This document shows, one piece after another, positions 1 to 9,393 of a stretch of DNA of 64,000 bases; position 1 is the first letter of the stretch; each line of letters opens with the position of its first letter. The translations under genes were made by a program, and so were the position numbers. The notes beneath the pieces were generated by a model. The model saw nothing but the letters and a program-made list of their open reading frames with translations. It did not search any database and had not been told where the DNA came from. This stretch comes from Cytobacillus kochii (GTDB lineage: Bacteria; Bacillota; Bacilli; Bacillales; Cytobacillaceae): the NCBI RefSeq assembly GCF_020171845.1, contig NZ_JAIVAM010000009.1, positions 1-64,000 on the forward strand. Reading direction: 5' to 3'.

Positions 1-84
1 ATTTACCATTACAATTACAAACGAAGACAAAAGAAACTAAAGAAACGCGCGCCGATTGAATATCGACACGCGCTCACTGCTTAG
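1..84 (+). CDS. IS3-family transposase, C-terminal end only (gene starts outside window)
   Basis: The reading frame open at base 1 encodes 27 residues and then TAG. The peptide is rich in Tyr, Asn, Lys and Arg and ends in the pattern YHYNYKRRQKKLKK...PIEYR. This is the usual tail of the integrase (rve) subunit of IS3/IS150-group transposases, where a YN..R...LK...P.EYR motif closes the protein. The stop is followed within a few bases by a sequence resembling the right terminal inverted repeat of such elements. The family call rests on a short tail only. The rest of the gene lies left of the window, so its integrity cannot be judged. Confidence 0.7.
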   Translation: MYHYNYKRRQKKLKKRAPIEYRHALTA

Positions 85-119
85 CTTTTTATGTTGTCTA
101 CTTGACAGGGGCAAGACCA
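1..119 (+). mobile_element. Right end of an IS3-family insertion sequence
   Basis: After the transposase stop comes GTCTACTTGACAGGGGCAAG followed by ACCA. Read from the outside, this is TGGTCTTGCCCCTGTCAAGT, a TG-starting end with the CCCCTGTCAAGTAGAC core typical of IS3/IS150-group inverted repeats in Bacillales. The outer boundary is set at the CA near base 119. The matching left end is outside the window, so neither the target duplication nor the exact boundary can be verified. Confidence 0.6.
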
Positions 120-338
120 ATGCGTCCGGTTTTTTTTATGCGATAAGAAACGAATATTTCTTAAATAAGCATGATGGTTAGTATTTAGCAAGTTGATATA
201 AAGGGCAAAACTACCATTAAGGTGAACAAGAGACTGAGCTGAGTCTTCTGAATTTCAATTCTACGATCAATCAAGTAAGAACGTGCATTCGCTTTTGGTT
301 TGCGTTAAAATAAAAGAAAAATGTAAGAGGGATAAAAA

Positions 339-1562
339 ATGGAGCCTATCAAATTTATTCATGCTGCAGATTTACATTTAGACAGCCCGATGGTTGGATT
401 AAAAGACTTACCCGACTTCATATTTGAGCGGTTAAAGGAAAGTACATTTCGTTCATTTATTAAGCTCATTGATGTTGCAATAAGTGAAAAAGTTGATTTT
501 GTTATCTTAGCGGGAGATTTATACGATGCAAGCGATCGGAGTATAAAGGCACAAAACATCTTGCGAGAACAGATGTTACGTTTACATAAGGCTAGCATTC
601 GTGCATTTATTGTTCATGGTAACCATGATCATCTTGGTGGAGAGTGGATTAAATTAACGATGCCAGAGAATGTATTTATTTTTGGTGAAATACCAGAAGT
701 AACTAGATTTCAAAAAAACGATACAATTATTCATCTTTATGGCTTTAGTTACAAAGAACGACATGTCGATGAAAGAATGGTTCAGCTTTATCAGAAAGAA
801 GAAGCGGCTGGTTATCATATCGGCATTTTACATGGCAATTTGGAAGGATTAACAGAACACGGGAACTATGCACCGTTTACGATTTCTGACTTGATAGAAA
901 AGCAGTTTGATTATTGGGCCCTTGGTCATATACATAAAAGAGCTGAAATCAATACAGTACCACCAATTATTTATCCAGGAAATATACAAGGAAGACATAA
1001 AAAGGAAACAGGTATAAAGGGTTGTTATTTAATAGAATTACAAGAGCATATTTGCGAGAAGCGATTTATTGAGACAAATGATGTGGTTTGGGATGAAGTG
1101 GTCCTTGATTGTAGTTCATTCAATTCTTTTGAGGTTTTATTATCAAATTGTATCAAATTGTTAGAATCAAAAAGAAGAGAAGGAAAAGCCATTATACTTA
1201 AATTAGAATTACAACACTTAAGTATGAGTGAAATAGAAGAAAAAGCCATTCGGTCAGGTGAATTAATAGAATTTCTCCAAGAAACTGAACGAATACAACA
1301 ATCCTTCGTTTGGGTAAATGAGTTAAAAGTTAAAAAGCAGTTAGTGTGGGATGAGGAAAGTTTACGAAGTCAGTCACCTTTTTATAAAGAAATGTTAGAT
1401 CTTGCAAATGAAGAAATAGTTCTGAAGGCATTATCCCCATTATATAGACATAAACAAGCAAGTCGATGGATAGATGAATTATCACTAACAGATCAAAAAG
1501 AAATTGTTGCAGATGCAAAACAATTGTTACTTGAACTATTAGTGGAGGGGGTGAACGAATGA
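339..1562 (+). CDS. yhaO: DNA repair exonuclease YhaO (calcineurin-like phosphoesterase)
   Basis: A 407-aa metallophosphoesterase of the SbcD/Mre11-like YhaO family, cytoplasmic, expected to act on DNA with its ATPase partner YhaN. Metal-binding motifs are visible in order: D11-x-H13 (HAADLHLD), GD at 59-60, GNHDH at 94-98, HGN at 165-167 and GHIH at 196-199. The C-terminal third has no catalytic motifs and probably contacts the partner. The start ATG follows a GAGGG ribosome binding site. The last codon overlaps the next start as ATGA, so it is translationally coupled to yhaN. Length and neighbours match the Bacillus yhaO-yhaN-yhaM cluster. Confidence 0.93.
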   Translation: MEPIKFIHAADLHLDSPMVGLKDLPDFIFERLKESTFRSFIKLIDVAISEKVDFVILAGDLYDASDRSIKAQNILREQMLRLHKASIRAFIVHGNHDHLGGEWIKLTMPENVFIFGEIPEVTRFQKNDTIIHLYGFSYKERHVDERMVQLYQKEEAAGYHIGILHGNLEGLTEHGNYAPFTISDLIEKQFDYWALGHIHKRAEINTVPPIIYPGNIQGRHKKETGIKGCYLIELQEHICEKRFIETNDVVWDEVVLDCSSFNSFEVLLSNCIKLLESKRREGKAIILKLELQHLSMSEIEEKAIRSGELIEFLQETERIQQSFVWVNELKVKKQLVWDEESLRSQSPFYKEMLDLANEEIVLKALSPLYRHKQASRWIDELSLTDQKEIVADAKQLLLELLVEGVNE

Positions 1563-4555
1563 AGCTTAAAGGGATGGAGATCTATGGTTACGGTAAATGG
1601 GAAAATATCAAAATTGAACAGTTAAACGATTTTCATTGTTTTTACGGGCAAAATGAAGCGGGTAAATCAACACTAATGTCTTTTATTCATAGTATGTTAT
1701 TTGGTTTTCCATCTAAAAAAGGAAATGAAAGAAATTATAAACCTAAGAATAGTAATCAATATGGTGGAAAATTAATTGTCACTTTACCAGATGGGCATGA
1801 AGCAATGATTGAGAGAGTAAAGGAAAGAACACCAGATGAAGTGAACGTTGTGCTCAGTTCTGGAAGAAGCGGTGGTTCTACGTTATTAGAGGAATTGCTC
1901 CAAGGGATGGACCAATCATTATACCGAGCAATCTTTTCTTTTGACCTGTTTGATATTCAAAATGTGCAATCATTTAGTAAAGAAGATTTAGGGCATTTTT
2001 TATTTTCTTCCGCGGTAGTTGGAACAGATGGCATTTTAAAGGCAGAACAATATTTGCAAAAGCAACTGGATTTGCGTTTTAAGCCATCTGGAACAAAGCC
2101 AGTTTTAAACAGCGGTTTAAATGAGCTAAAAAAAGCATATGAAAATCTAAAAAAAGCGGAAAAAACGAATAACCTTTATAAAGAACGAACGGAGAAAAAA
2201 GAAGAATTAATTCATAGTAACGAACTACTTGAACAAGAAGTGGAACAGTTAGAAGCGATGCTAAGTTCTTTAAGGAAATGGTTTACGGTTGAGGAAGTAT
2301 ATCTTCATTATTTAAGTTTACTAGATGAAGAAAAGCAATTAGACGTAGATGACTTTCCAATAGATGGGTTAAAGCAATTAGATGCTATACAACAGAATAT
2401 GGAAGTATTAGAAGACCAAAGAAATGAACTCATCATGAAAAGAAGTAACCTTGACGAAAAATTAATGAATGCAGGGTTACAGAAGCAAATACTTGAAAAT
2501 AGAGCAGAAATCGAAGCTGTTTGCGAACTGAATACTGTCAGAGAGAATCAAGTGCAGACGATGAACGAATGGCAACTCGAAATAAAAGCTTTGGAGGAAG
2601 AATTGCAGCATATGTCAGATAAGCTGCATATGCAAATATCTGAGGAAGAAATTTTATCTTTTGATACGAGTATGTTTCAAAAAGAGCTCATCTCTAATGT
2701 AATGAAGAAAAAGTCGCGGTTGACCGATAGAAAATTGCAATTGGATGAAGAGTCGGAGACTATAAGAACTGAATTAAATGAATTAGAAAATAAAATAAAT
2801 GAAAGTAGAAAGAAGTTACTATCAAGGGAAGAGAGAGCAAACATTGTTAAACAAATCACTACTTTTGAGCAACAGGAAAGTCACCATCAGAGATTAACTG
2901 AAATCAATGTCAATATACAATTGCTCACGGAGAAACATAAACAAGCAATTACTAAGGATAAGAAAGCCCAAAAAATTGAATATATGAAGATAAGTTCACT
3001 TATATTATTATTTATTTTCATTGGCATATGGGGATTTATTGAAGCTTCATTCCTCATCCAAGCATTAGCGATTGGGGGAATCTGTCTTACCTTTATTAGT
3101 TCTTTTTTTAAACAGAAGGCAGTCTACTCTGATGGAATAAAGGATGAATTGGATTATTTAAGACAACAAAAAGTGGTATTAGAAAGAGATGAGCCCATCG
3201 CAGCTAAGGAGCAGGTGGATGAATGGAAGCAGCAAATTGAAAGAGATAACAAGCAAGAAGCCGAAGTTGCAGAATACGCTCGGCGATTAGATTATGTCAA
3301 TAGTCAGTATGAAAAAATCATCGCCGCATATGAAGTGTGGGAAGGTGAGATGAGAGAAATTGATAGTAAGATAGATCTCATTGCCGAGCCATATAAATTA
3401 AATAAATCAACTATGAAAAATCAATTACTTGATGCCTTCTTATTGATTGAAGAGATGAAGGGCACGATTAGAAAAAAGAAGATAAAGAAAACGAAATTGG
3501 ATGACTTAAGCCAATCTATTACTAATATAGAGGAGAAACTATCTCATTATTTCTCGTTAGTGGTTATCGAACCACGCTCATATGCTGATGGCGTGATTCA
3601 GTTAAAAGATATCATCGATAAAGAAAGAAACAAACTTGCAAACTTTGAAAAAAATAAGGAAATAAAAGAATCAATCCAATCAGATATTACGATTATAGAC
3701 GAGAAAATAGCAAATAGAGAAAAGCATGTTCAATCGTTACTAGAAGAAGCTGATGTGTCTTCAATCATAGCTTTTAAAGAAAAAGGGATGGCTGCTAAAA
3801 GGAAGCAAGCCATTAAAGAAGAGCTACGGACCGAAAAATTAAAGTTAAATATGACAAACTTATCACAAGAGACATTAAATAAATATGTTGAATTAAGACC
3901 GACAGAAGAACATTTAAAAGAATACCAAATAAGCATTGATACGAGGAAAGAAAGAATTACCAAGCAACAAGAAATACTACATCATCTTTCTTATGAAATT
4001 AAGCAATTAGAAGAAGGTGGGATTTATGCTGAACTATTACACAAATACAAACAATTAAAAGCAGAATGGAATGAGTTGGCAAAGGAATGGGCCGTGTATG
4101 CAACAGCAAAGAGCTTACTATCTGAAACGGTGAACACCTTTAAAGAAGAAGAATTCCCTAAAATATTAAAGAAAGCTGAGAGGTATTTTTCTGATTTAAC
4201 ATTAGGTCAATATAAGAGGATTTTTTATGATAGCGACAAAGACCATTTATTATTAGAGCATAAGGAAGGGATGTTTTTTGAGCCAAGATCGTTAAGTCAA
4301 TCAACAGCTGAGCAACTTTATATTAGTTTGCGGTTGAGCTTGGCAGAAATTGTGTTCCATCGGTATCAGCTCCCTTTTATAATTGATGATGGATTTGTGA
4401 ACTTTGATCATAAAAGAGTGGAAGAAGTCATGCGAGTACTAAGAGGTAAAGAGCAGCAGATTATTTTCTTTACTTGTCATAAAGGCATGTTGCAAAGTTT
4501 TAACGGGGATGAAGTGATTGATTTAAGTGAACTACAAACAGCAACAAGCTTTTAA
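1559..4555 (+). CDS. yhaN: SbcC/Rad50-like AAA ATPase YhaN
   Basis: A 998-aa SMC-like ATPase, the predicted partner of YhaO. Walker A is GQNEAGKST at residues 30-38. The long middle is charged and heptad-like, as expected for coiled coil. The C-terminal head has a signature-like LSQSTAEQ around 912 and a Walker B ending IIDD near 941-944. In the middle of the coiled coil, at about residues 478-497 and 502-520, two strongly hydrophobic stretches look like a membrane hairpin, so the coiled-coil tip may be anchored in the membrane. The start overlaps the yhaO stop. The ATPase assignment is firm; the membrane topology is inferred from hydrophobicity. Confidence 0.92.
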   Translation: MKLKGMEIYGYGKWENIKIEQLNDFHCFYGQNEAGKSTLMSFIHSMLFGFPSKKGNERNYKPKNSNQYGGKLIVTLPDGHEAMIERVKERTPDEVNVVLSSGRSGGSTLLEELLQGMDQSLYRAIFSFDLFDIQNVQSFSKEDLGHFLFSSAVVGTDGILKAEQYLQKQLDLRFKPSGTKPVLNSGLNELKKAYENLKKAEKTNNLYKERTEKKEELIHSNELLEQEVEQLEAMLSSLRKWFTVEEVYLHYLSLLDEEKQLDVDDFPIDGLKQLDAIQQNMEVLEDQRNELIMKRSNLDEKLMNAGLQKQILENRAEIEAVCELNTVRENQVQTMNEWQLEIKALEEELQHMSDKLHMQISEEEILSFDTSMFQKELISNVMKKKSRLTDRKLQLDEESETIRTELNELENKINESRKKLLSREERANIVKQITTFEQQESHHQRLTEINVNIQLLTEKHKQAITKDKKAQKIEYMKISSLILLFIFIGIWGFIEASFLIQALAIGGICLTFISSFFKQKAVYSDGIKDELDYLRQQKVVLERDEPIAAKEQVDEWKQQIERDNKQEAEVAEYARRLDYVNSQYEKIIAAYEVWEGEMREIDSKIDLIAEPYKLNKSTMKNQLLDAFLLIEEMKGTIRKKKIKKTKLDDLSQSITNIEEKLSHYFSLVVIEPRSYADGVIQLKDIIDKERNKLANFEKNKEIKESIQSDITIIDEKIANREKHVQSLLEEADVSSIIAFKEKGMAAKRKQAIKEELRTEKLKLNMTNLSQETLNKYVELRPTEEHLKEYQISIDTRKERITKQQEILHHLSYEIKQLEEGGIYAELLHKYKQLKAEWNELAKEWAVYATAKSLLSETVNTFKEEEFPKILKKAERYFSDLTLGQYKRIFYDSDKDHLLLEHKEGMFFEPRSLSQSTAEQLYISLRLSLAEIVFHRYQLPFIIDDGFVNFDHKRVEEVMRVLRGKEQQIIFFTCHKGMLQSFNGDEVIDLSELQTATSF

Positions 4556-4626
4556 AAATGAAGGCTGTAAAATAGATATGGTATACTTTTACTTAAAGGT
4601 AAGACTTAGAGGAGGCAGGTGTAACG

Positions 4627-5571
4627 ATGACTAAAGGAATCGTTTATTACGATACAGGAGAGCAGGTTGAATTGTTCTTACTAATAAAAAATGCTACAAA
4701 AGGTGTGGCAAGTAACGGTAAACCTTTTTTAACTTTGATTTTTCAAGATAAAAGTGGGGATATCGAAGCAAAACTTTGGGATGTTTCCGAACAGGATGAA
4801 AATAATTACGTGCCAGAAACAATTGTCAAAGTGGCGGGAGATATCTTAAATTATCGTGGACGACAACAGCTACGGATAAGACAGATTCGTCCGTCAAATG
4901 AAAACGATACGGTAAAGTTAGCGGACTTTTTAGAAACTGCTCCTATTGACGCTGAAGAAATGATGGGGAAAGTCACACAATACATTTTTGAAATGAAAAA
5001 CCCAAATATTCAAAGAATCACTAGACATTTATTAAAGAAATATCAAGCTGAGTTTCTAGAATATCCTGCAGCGACTAAAAATCATCATGAATTTGTCTCA
5101 GGTTTAGCTTATCATGTTGTTTCAATGTTAGATCTCGCTAAAGCGATTGCAAACCTTTACCCTACATTGGATAAGGATTTATTATATGCAGGTATCATTC
5201 TGCATGATTTAGGTAAAGTTACAGAGCTATCTGGCCCTATATCCACAACCTATACAGTAAAAGGAAACTTACTCGGCCATATTTCCATCATGGTTAGTGA
5301 GATTGAGACAGCGGCTGAGGAGCTATCAATTCAAGGAGAAGAGGTCGTTATTTTACAGCATATTGTTCTGTCTCACCATGGTAAAGCAGAATGGGGTAGC
5401 CCGAAACCGCCTTTAATTAAAGAAGCGGAAATCATTCATTATATTGATAATTTAGATGCGAAAATGAATATGCTTGACCGATCATTATCTAGAGTCAAAC
5501 CAGGTGAATACACTGAAAGAGTTTTTGCTTTAGATAATCGGGCATTTTATAAGCCGACTTTTCATGAATAA
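4627..5571 (+). CDS. yhaM: 3'-5' exoribonuclease YhaM
   Basis: A 314-aa protein of the YhaM family, which degrades RNA (and single-stranded DNA) from the 3' end in a metal-dependent way. The N-terminal ~110 residues form an OB-fold-like segment. A C-terminal HD hydrolase domain follows, with HH near residue 153, the doublet H193-D194 (LHDLGK) and later histidines (LSHH). A strong GAGGAGG site precedes the ATG, about 70 bases after yhaN, so it probably belongs to the same operon. A hairpin terminator follows the stop. Length and context match B. subtilis YhaM. Confidence 0.94.
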   Translation: MTKGIVYYDTGEQVELFLLIKNATKGVASNGKPFLTLIFQDKSGDIEAKLWDVSEQDENNYVPETIVKVAGDILNYRGRQQLRIRQIRPSNENDTVKLADFLETAPIDAEEMMGKVTQYIFEMKNPNIQRITRHLLKKYQAEFLEYPAATKNHHEFVSGLAYHVVSMLDLAKAIANLYPTLDKDLLYAGIILHDLGKVTELSGPISTTYTVKGNLLGHISIMVSEIETAAEELSIQGEEVVILQHIVLSHHGKAEWGSPKPPLIKEAEIIHYIDNLDAKMNMLDRSLSRVKPGEYTERVFALDNRAFYKPTFHE

Positions 5572-5576
5572 ATGAG

Positions 5577-5628
5577 AAAAAGCAAGTATGTGGAATGTAA
5601 GAATGTCACATATCTTGCTTTTTTTTTG
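5577..5628 (+). terminator. Terminator after yhaM
   Basis: AAGCAAG-TATGTG pairs with CACATA-CTTGCTT (one bulged T) and is followed by a run of nine T. It closes the yhaO-yhaN-yhaM operon. Confidence 0.8.
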
Positions 5629-5765
5629 CGGTTTAACAGTCGGGTGTATGTGTTCGTCATGACTATGGAAATGAGAGTAAGGTGAGCAAAATGGTTATGA
5701 AAAATTTTTTGCATATTATGGGACGAGCAGACATATTTTCTAATAAGAGAGTAAGGAGGAGTCCA

Positions 5766-5954
5766 ATGGTACCTATATGGCTTTATTTTGTGATTGCAGG
5801 TATTTTCATTAGTGCATTTATGGCGATTAAGACAGGTAGGGATGAAAGAAAGGCGGAAAATGCTCAAATTGAGCAGGAAGGTGAAGTTTATATGCAAAGG
5901 TTAGAATCCGCTAGGGATGACAAACGAGAACAATATGAAAGGCAAGAAGGATAA
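5766..5954 (+). CDS. yhaL: YhaL family sporulation protein
   Basis: A 62-aa small protein with one N-terminal membrane segment (WLYFVIAGIFISAFMAI) followed by a charged, Glu/Arg-rich helix. This layout and the sequence (IxKEGxxYxxRxE-like) match the YhaL family found next to prsA in Bacillus and linked to sporulation. Upstream in-frame ATGs exist, but the clear ribosome binding site AAGGAGG sits about 6 bases before this ATG, so this start is preferred. It is convergent with prsA, with a shared terminator between them. Confidence 0.85.
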   Translation: MVPIWLYFVIAGIFISAFMAIKTGRDERKAENAQIEQEGEVYMQRLESARDDKREQYERQEG

Positions 5955-6021
5955 TAAAGGTTGAACCATAGATACGAAAGAAAATATACACATAAATAGT
6001 CTAATGGTTTTGAGACCAAAG

Positions 6022-6056
6022 AAAAGACCTGGTTATGTCATATAACCAGGTCTTTT
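6022..6056. terminator. Bidirectional terminator between yhaL and prsA
   Basis: AAAAGACCTGGTTAT pairs with ATAACCAGGTCTTTT, a 15-bp near-perfect stem with a short loop and A/T tracts on both sides. It can serve both convergent genes. Confidence 0.88.
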
Positions 6057-6059
6057 ATG

Positions 6060-6947
6060 TTATTGTTCTTCTTTTGTTTCTGCATCATCGGCTTCTGCTT
6101 CAGGAGCTTTGAATAACTCTTTAAAATCATTATCTTTTACTTCCACACCTGAATTTTCTAATTCCCTCTGCATTGCTTCTTGAATAATCGTACTATCAAC
6201 TTTCGCTACTTTCACTTGATATTCAATTTCTTCTTTCATATCTTCATATGATTCTTTTTCTTTTTTGTCAGTTACTTGAATGATATGGAAACCATGTTGT
6301 GATTCAACAGGATCACTAATTTCATCTACTTCTAATGCATAGGCAGCTTCTTCAAATTCTGCAACCATCTGGCCAGCTCCAAACCAACCTAAATCGCCAC
6401 CATTGGCAGCAGATGCGGTATCAGTTGAATATTCTTCCGCCACTTTTGCAAAGTCTTCGCCATCATCTAATTTCTTTTTCACTTCTTCAGCTGTTTCTTT
6501 ATCCGCTACAAGAATATGACGCGCTTGGATTTCTGGCTTATAATTCTCATAGTATTCCTTCATTTCTTCTTCGGTAGCTTCAACATCTTTAATTGCCGCT
6601 TTTTCTTGCATTAGACCTGTTCTTAACATTTCTTTTAGGTCCTCTTCACTTTCCATACCGTATTGTGCAAGTGCTAATTGGAAGTTAGAACCTAATTGTT
6701 CTTTCATTGTATCTACTTGTTCATTAAGTTCGTCCTCGGAAACCTCATAATTTTCTGAGAGGACTTTCTCATAAACGAGTTCTTGAAGAACTTGTTCACC
6801 ATATTGTTCTTTCAAGGCTTGATAAAAGTCTTCTTGTGTAATATTTCCGTTTCCTGTTTCGACTACTACTTCAGAATCTCCTGAACTACAAGCGCTTAAA
6901 ACTAATACACCTGTTGCAACAGAAAGGGATAAAATCCATTTTTTCAT
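6060..6947 (-). CDS. prsA: Foldase lipoprotein PrsA (parvulin-type peptidyl-prolyl isomerase)
   Basis: A 295-aa exported lipoprotein that helps secreted proteins fold on the outer face of the membrane. It starts with a signal peptide ending in the lipobox LSAC (C20). An N-terminal chaperone-like helical region runs to about residue 130, a parvulin (PPIC) domain covers about 141-228 (QARHILV ... GGDLGWF ... HGFHIIQV), and the tail is acidic. A longer frame upstream is open, but the start chosen begins the signal peptide and is preceded by GGGAGTG. It is monocistronic between terminators and a divergent promoter region. Confidence 0.95.
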   Translation of the reverse strand: MKKWILSLSVATGVLVLSACSSGDSEVVVETGNGNITQEDFYQALKEQYGEQVLQELVYEKVLSENYEVSEDELNEQVDTMKEQLGSNFQLALAQYGMESEEDLKEMLRTGLMQEKAAIKDVEATEEEMKEYYENYKPEIQARHILVADKETAEEVKKKLDDGEDFAKVAEEYSTDTASAANGGDLGWFGAGQMVAEFEEAAYALEVDEISDPVESQHGFHIIQVTDKKEKESYEDMKEEIEYQVKVAKVDSTIIQEAMQRELENSGVEVKDNDFKELFKAPEAEADDAETKEEQ

Positions 6948-7228
6948 GTTGAACACTCCCACGTTTATTGTTGTATATACACAGTAAATACTATAACACA
7001 AATCATTTCCTTAACAAAAATATTTACTACAAAATTAGGTTTATTTAAGAAAATTTTGGGTATTAGACTAACCATTCTAGAGAGTCCAACATAGGATATA
7101 AAGAAATTGAAAATGATATTTCGTCCAAAGAAGTTTATAGAAAATATAAAAAGACGAGATACGCGCCTATTCGCACGACAGAGTGTTTGAATAGTATGTG
7201 GTAACAACCTAATAAGGGAGGTGTTATC

Positions 7229-7318
7229 ATGGGTGGAGGATTTGGATACGGCGGAGGCTTCGCTTTAATTGTTGTTCTTTTCATTCTATTAGTCATCGTA
7301 GGTGCTGCTTGGTTATAA
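7229..7318 (+). CDS. YjcZ-family tiny transmembrane protein (29 aa), copy 1
   Basis: A 29-residue micro-protein: MGGGFGYGGGFALIVVLFIL and then LVIVGAAWL. The Gly/Tyr-rich N-terminus followed by one hydrophobic helix is the signature of the YjcZ-type tiny membrane proteins of Bacillus, several of which are sporulation-associated. A strong ribosome binding site (AAGGGAGGTG) precedes the ATG. Its own regulation is not clear from the sequence. A paralogue follows 63 bases downstream. Confidence 0.85.
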   Translation: MGGGFGYGGGFALIVVLFILLVIVGAAWL

Positions 7319-7381
7319 AAAATAGCGTTATAAGACAATAAAGAAAGAACTTATAACGGACGATAGAAGGGAGGAAAATCC

Positions 7382-7483
7382 ATGTCACACGGCGGTGGAG
7401 GATTTGGATACGGTGGAGGTTTCGCTTTACTCGTTGTCCTTTTCATTTTATTAGTAATTATTGGAGCTTCTTGGGTTTGCTAA
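7382..7483 (+). CDS. YjcZ-family tiny transmembrane protein (33 aa), copy 2
   Basis: A 33-residue paralogue of the preceding micro-protein: MSHGGGGFGYGGGFALLVVL followed by a hydrophobic helix ending GASWVC. It carries a four-residue N-terminal extension and a terminal Cys absent from copy 1. GAAGGGAGG stands just before the ATG. A strong terminator follows, so the two genes probably form a bicistron arising by tandem duplication. Confidence 0.87.
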   Translation: MSHGGGGFGYGGGFALLVVLFILLVIIGASWVC

Positions 7484-7515
7484 TTAATTCATACCTCAAG
7501 CTTTTCCATACAGAG

Positions 7516-7547
7516 AAAAAGCGGCGAAAATCTCGCCGCTTTTTTTA
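7516..7547 (+). terminator. Terminator after the YjcZ pair
   Basis: GCGGCGA pairs with TCGCCGC around a 5-base loop, preceded by A5 and followed by T7. It is flanked by the convergent 59-aa gene and may serve both. Confidence 0.9.
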
Positions 7548-7555
7548 CATTTATT

Positions 7556-7735
7556 TTAAGTAAATGCAATTTCAACAAAGGAAGAAATAAGCAGTATCGT
7601 AATTAAAACATTAATTGTTCGATATACTTTCGGTTGTTTCTCCTCTGGAATTTCCTTTTGTAAACATAAGGAAAAAGTAAGTCTGTTAATATTATATAGA
7701 ATAAATACAGCAAAAATAATAAAAATGGAGATCAT
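7556..7735 (-). CDS. Small two-helix membrane protein, 59 aa, function unknown
   Basis: A short gene on the minus strand: ATG preceded by GGGGAGGGA at good spacing (7 bases), 59 codons, then TAA. The product begins MISIFIIFAVFILYNINRLT, has a charged middle (KEIPEEKQPKVYR) and a second hydrophobic stretch (INVLITILLISSFVEIAF). It is therefore a two-transmembrane hairpin with a cytosolic or external charged loop. The ribosome binding site, the codon use and the tight fit between its neighbours argue that it is real. I do not recognise a family. Confidence 0.7.
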   Translation of the reverse strand: MISIFIIFAVFILYNINRLTFSLCLQKEIPEEKQPKVYRTINVLITILLISSFVEIAFT

Positions 7736-7829
7736 CGATGATTCCCTCCCCTAGTCAATCGTAGTCTATTGTTTTACAATATCAAAAATAATCATAAAAA
7801 GATAGTATAAAAGGTTGGAAGAATGGATT

Positions 7830-8381
7830 TTATCTAGTTTCTTTGATTTGTATTAATATATTGAGTCCAACCTCATTCTCTTCAATATATGAAAATTTGG
7901 GTGTATTCATTACGATTTTTATATAGATTAAATCTCGGCATGATAATCCAATATGCAAAGATAAAAGAATGATGAAAAACGCTCCATATTGTTGAAATGA
8001 TAACATTAACAATAAAAGTGTTCCATTAATACATAGTATCGGTGCGATTAAAGCACTTAGATACATCAATTTAGGTACTGGTTCATTGACTTTTAATTGT
8101 ATCATGGGTACACATTTTGATCGTAATTCCAACGATTTCTTTATATTTTTATTTACCGGCATTAATGGAATATAATGAATCAATTTATGGACAGGATACA
8201 ATCCAATCAGAAAGAGGGTGAAGATACTTAAACTTTCTGTATTAATCACTGTATCAGGAAACAAATAATTCATTGGTAAATATGTGATAATAAAGACTGT
8301 AAATGCCAGTATAGCAGACATGAAGTCCAACCATAATTGTCCATACTGCTTGTTAACATTTATCTCCTTTACACAGCTCAT
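7830..8381 (-). CDS. DUF3267-like integral membrane protein (putative zincin fold)
   Basis: A protein of about 183 aa with four or more hydrophobic segments and an HxxxH motif (HKLIHYIPL) after the second one, the hallmark of DUF3267 proteins of Bacillus, proposed to resemble membrane zinc peptidases. The usual family N-terminus (M-x-C-x-K-x-I-N-x-x-K-x-Y-G) matches the start chosen here (MSCVKEINVNKQYG), preceded by GAGGGA about 12 bases upstream. A start 11 codons earlier is possible but has no ribosome binding site at proper distance. A peptidase role is unproven; the usual HExxH glutamate is replaced by Lys. Confidence 0.65.
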   Translation of the reverse strand: MSCVKEINVNKQYGQLWLDFMSAILAFTVFIITYLPMNYLFPDTVINTESLSIFTLFLIGLYPVHKLIHYIPLMPVNKNIKKSLELRSKCVPMIQLKVNEPVPKLMYLSALIAPILCINGTLLLLMLSFQQYGAFFIILLSLHIGLSCRDLIYIKIVMNTPKFSYIEENEVGLNILIQIKETR

Positions 8382-8573
8382 AAACAAAATAATCCCTCGC
8401 AGTTCAGCGCTCATGTTTTAAATTCAAACACTACTTTACTCTCCTCTTTAAGAAAAATCAATACCATTTTTTCGATAAAAAAATGATTGTTAAATTTCAA
8501 CATAAAAGTGAAGGGATGTAAGGGTTTTCATTATTTTATTTTATATTTAATGAACATATTGTCTTTTATACCA

Positions 8574-8614
8574 AAATAAAAAAGCGGAGAAGTTTGTTTA
8601 TAATTCCGCTTTTA
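8574..8614 (-). terminator. Terminator after scoC
   Basis: On the minus strand AAAAGCGGAA pairs with the later TCCGCTTTT, followed by a T-rich tract. It lies just past the scoC stop. Confidence 0.7.
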
Positions 8615-8624
8615 TCGTACAAAA

Positions 8625-9200
8625 TTATACTAATTCTTTTGTATATTCTTTTTTCTTTAATAGTTTACCATCTTTTTCCTCAAATTCGTTATCAATATTT
8701 GAAAATGATTTTTCGAATATTTCCATAAAATCATCTCCGTAAATGTTGCGGATAATGGCCATCACTTCAATGATTTCCGGGAATTTTCCATATAATTCTT
8801 TTAAAGGCATCGCACCTGAAAAAACAGAATTTTTATCTGGATGATATGTTTCCATTAATTCTAGAAAAACGCTTTCACCTTTATCCGTTAATTTAATGTA
8901 AGTATTCCTTTTATCACTTTCTCTTTTTGAAAATTCAAGATATCCTCTTTCTTCAAGCTTTTTAGAAAAATTAAATGCGGTAGATACATGCATAACGCCA
9001 AACTTCGCTACATCAGAAATGGATGCGCCATTTAAATGATAAGCAATCCATAAAATATGGTGTTCATTGATATTTAAGTCATATGGTTTAATCCATTGTT
9101 GCCAATCTTTTTCAATAGATTTCCATAAAGCTTTACTCAATTGAGCAACCCTTTGGCTGAAAAGCATGGCTTCCTTGATTGAGAAATTCGTTTCTGACAT
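8625..9200 (-). CDS. scoC: HTH-type transcriptional regulator ScoC (Hpr), MarR family
   Basis: A 191-aa winged-helix DNA-binding protein of the MarR superfamily, matching ScoC/Hpr. In Bacillus this transition-state regulator represses protease, peptide-transport and sporulation-linked genes. The MarR core spans about residues 35-135 ([28 protein letters not shown], then [14 protein letters not shown] as the wing). The charged C-terminal region beyond the MarR fold is typical of ScoC. AGGTGAAG precedes the ATG. Context prsA-...-scoC-yhaH-trpP-serC agrees. Confidence 0.93.
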   Translation of the reverse strand: MSETNFSIKEAMLFSQRVAQLSKALWKSIEKDWQQWIKPYDLNINEHHILWIAYHLNGASISDVAKFGVMHVSTAFNFSKKLEERGYLEFSKRESDKRNTYIKLTDKGESVFLELMETYHPDKNSVFSGAMPLKELYGKFPEIIEVMAIIRNIYGDDFMEIFEKSFSNIDNEFEEKDGKLLKKKEYTKELV

Positions 9201-9393
9201 TTCGCTTCACCTACTTTTTTATTATTGTATATTTATTATGCCAATAAAGCAAAAATTAATAAAGATATTAATTTGCATAATTTTTAGATTTTGTTTCTTG
9301 TTTTTAGGAGTAATACTTCTGTTAGCATTTGGCATAATCTTAAAGCAAACCATTTTTATAACATAATATATTAGATTTCTTTTTTAAAATAAG

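Noticed and set aside
9238..9366. Hydrophobic 42-codon plus-strand frame upstream of scoC
   Set aside because: A transmembrane-like product is possible, but there is no ribosome binding site before the ATG and the region is very AT-rich, where such frames arise by chance.
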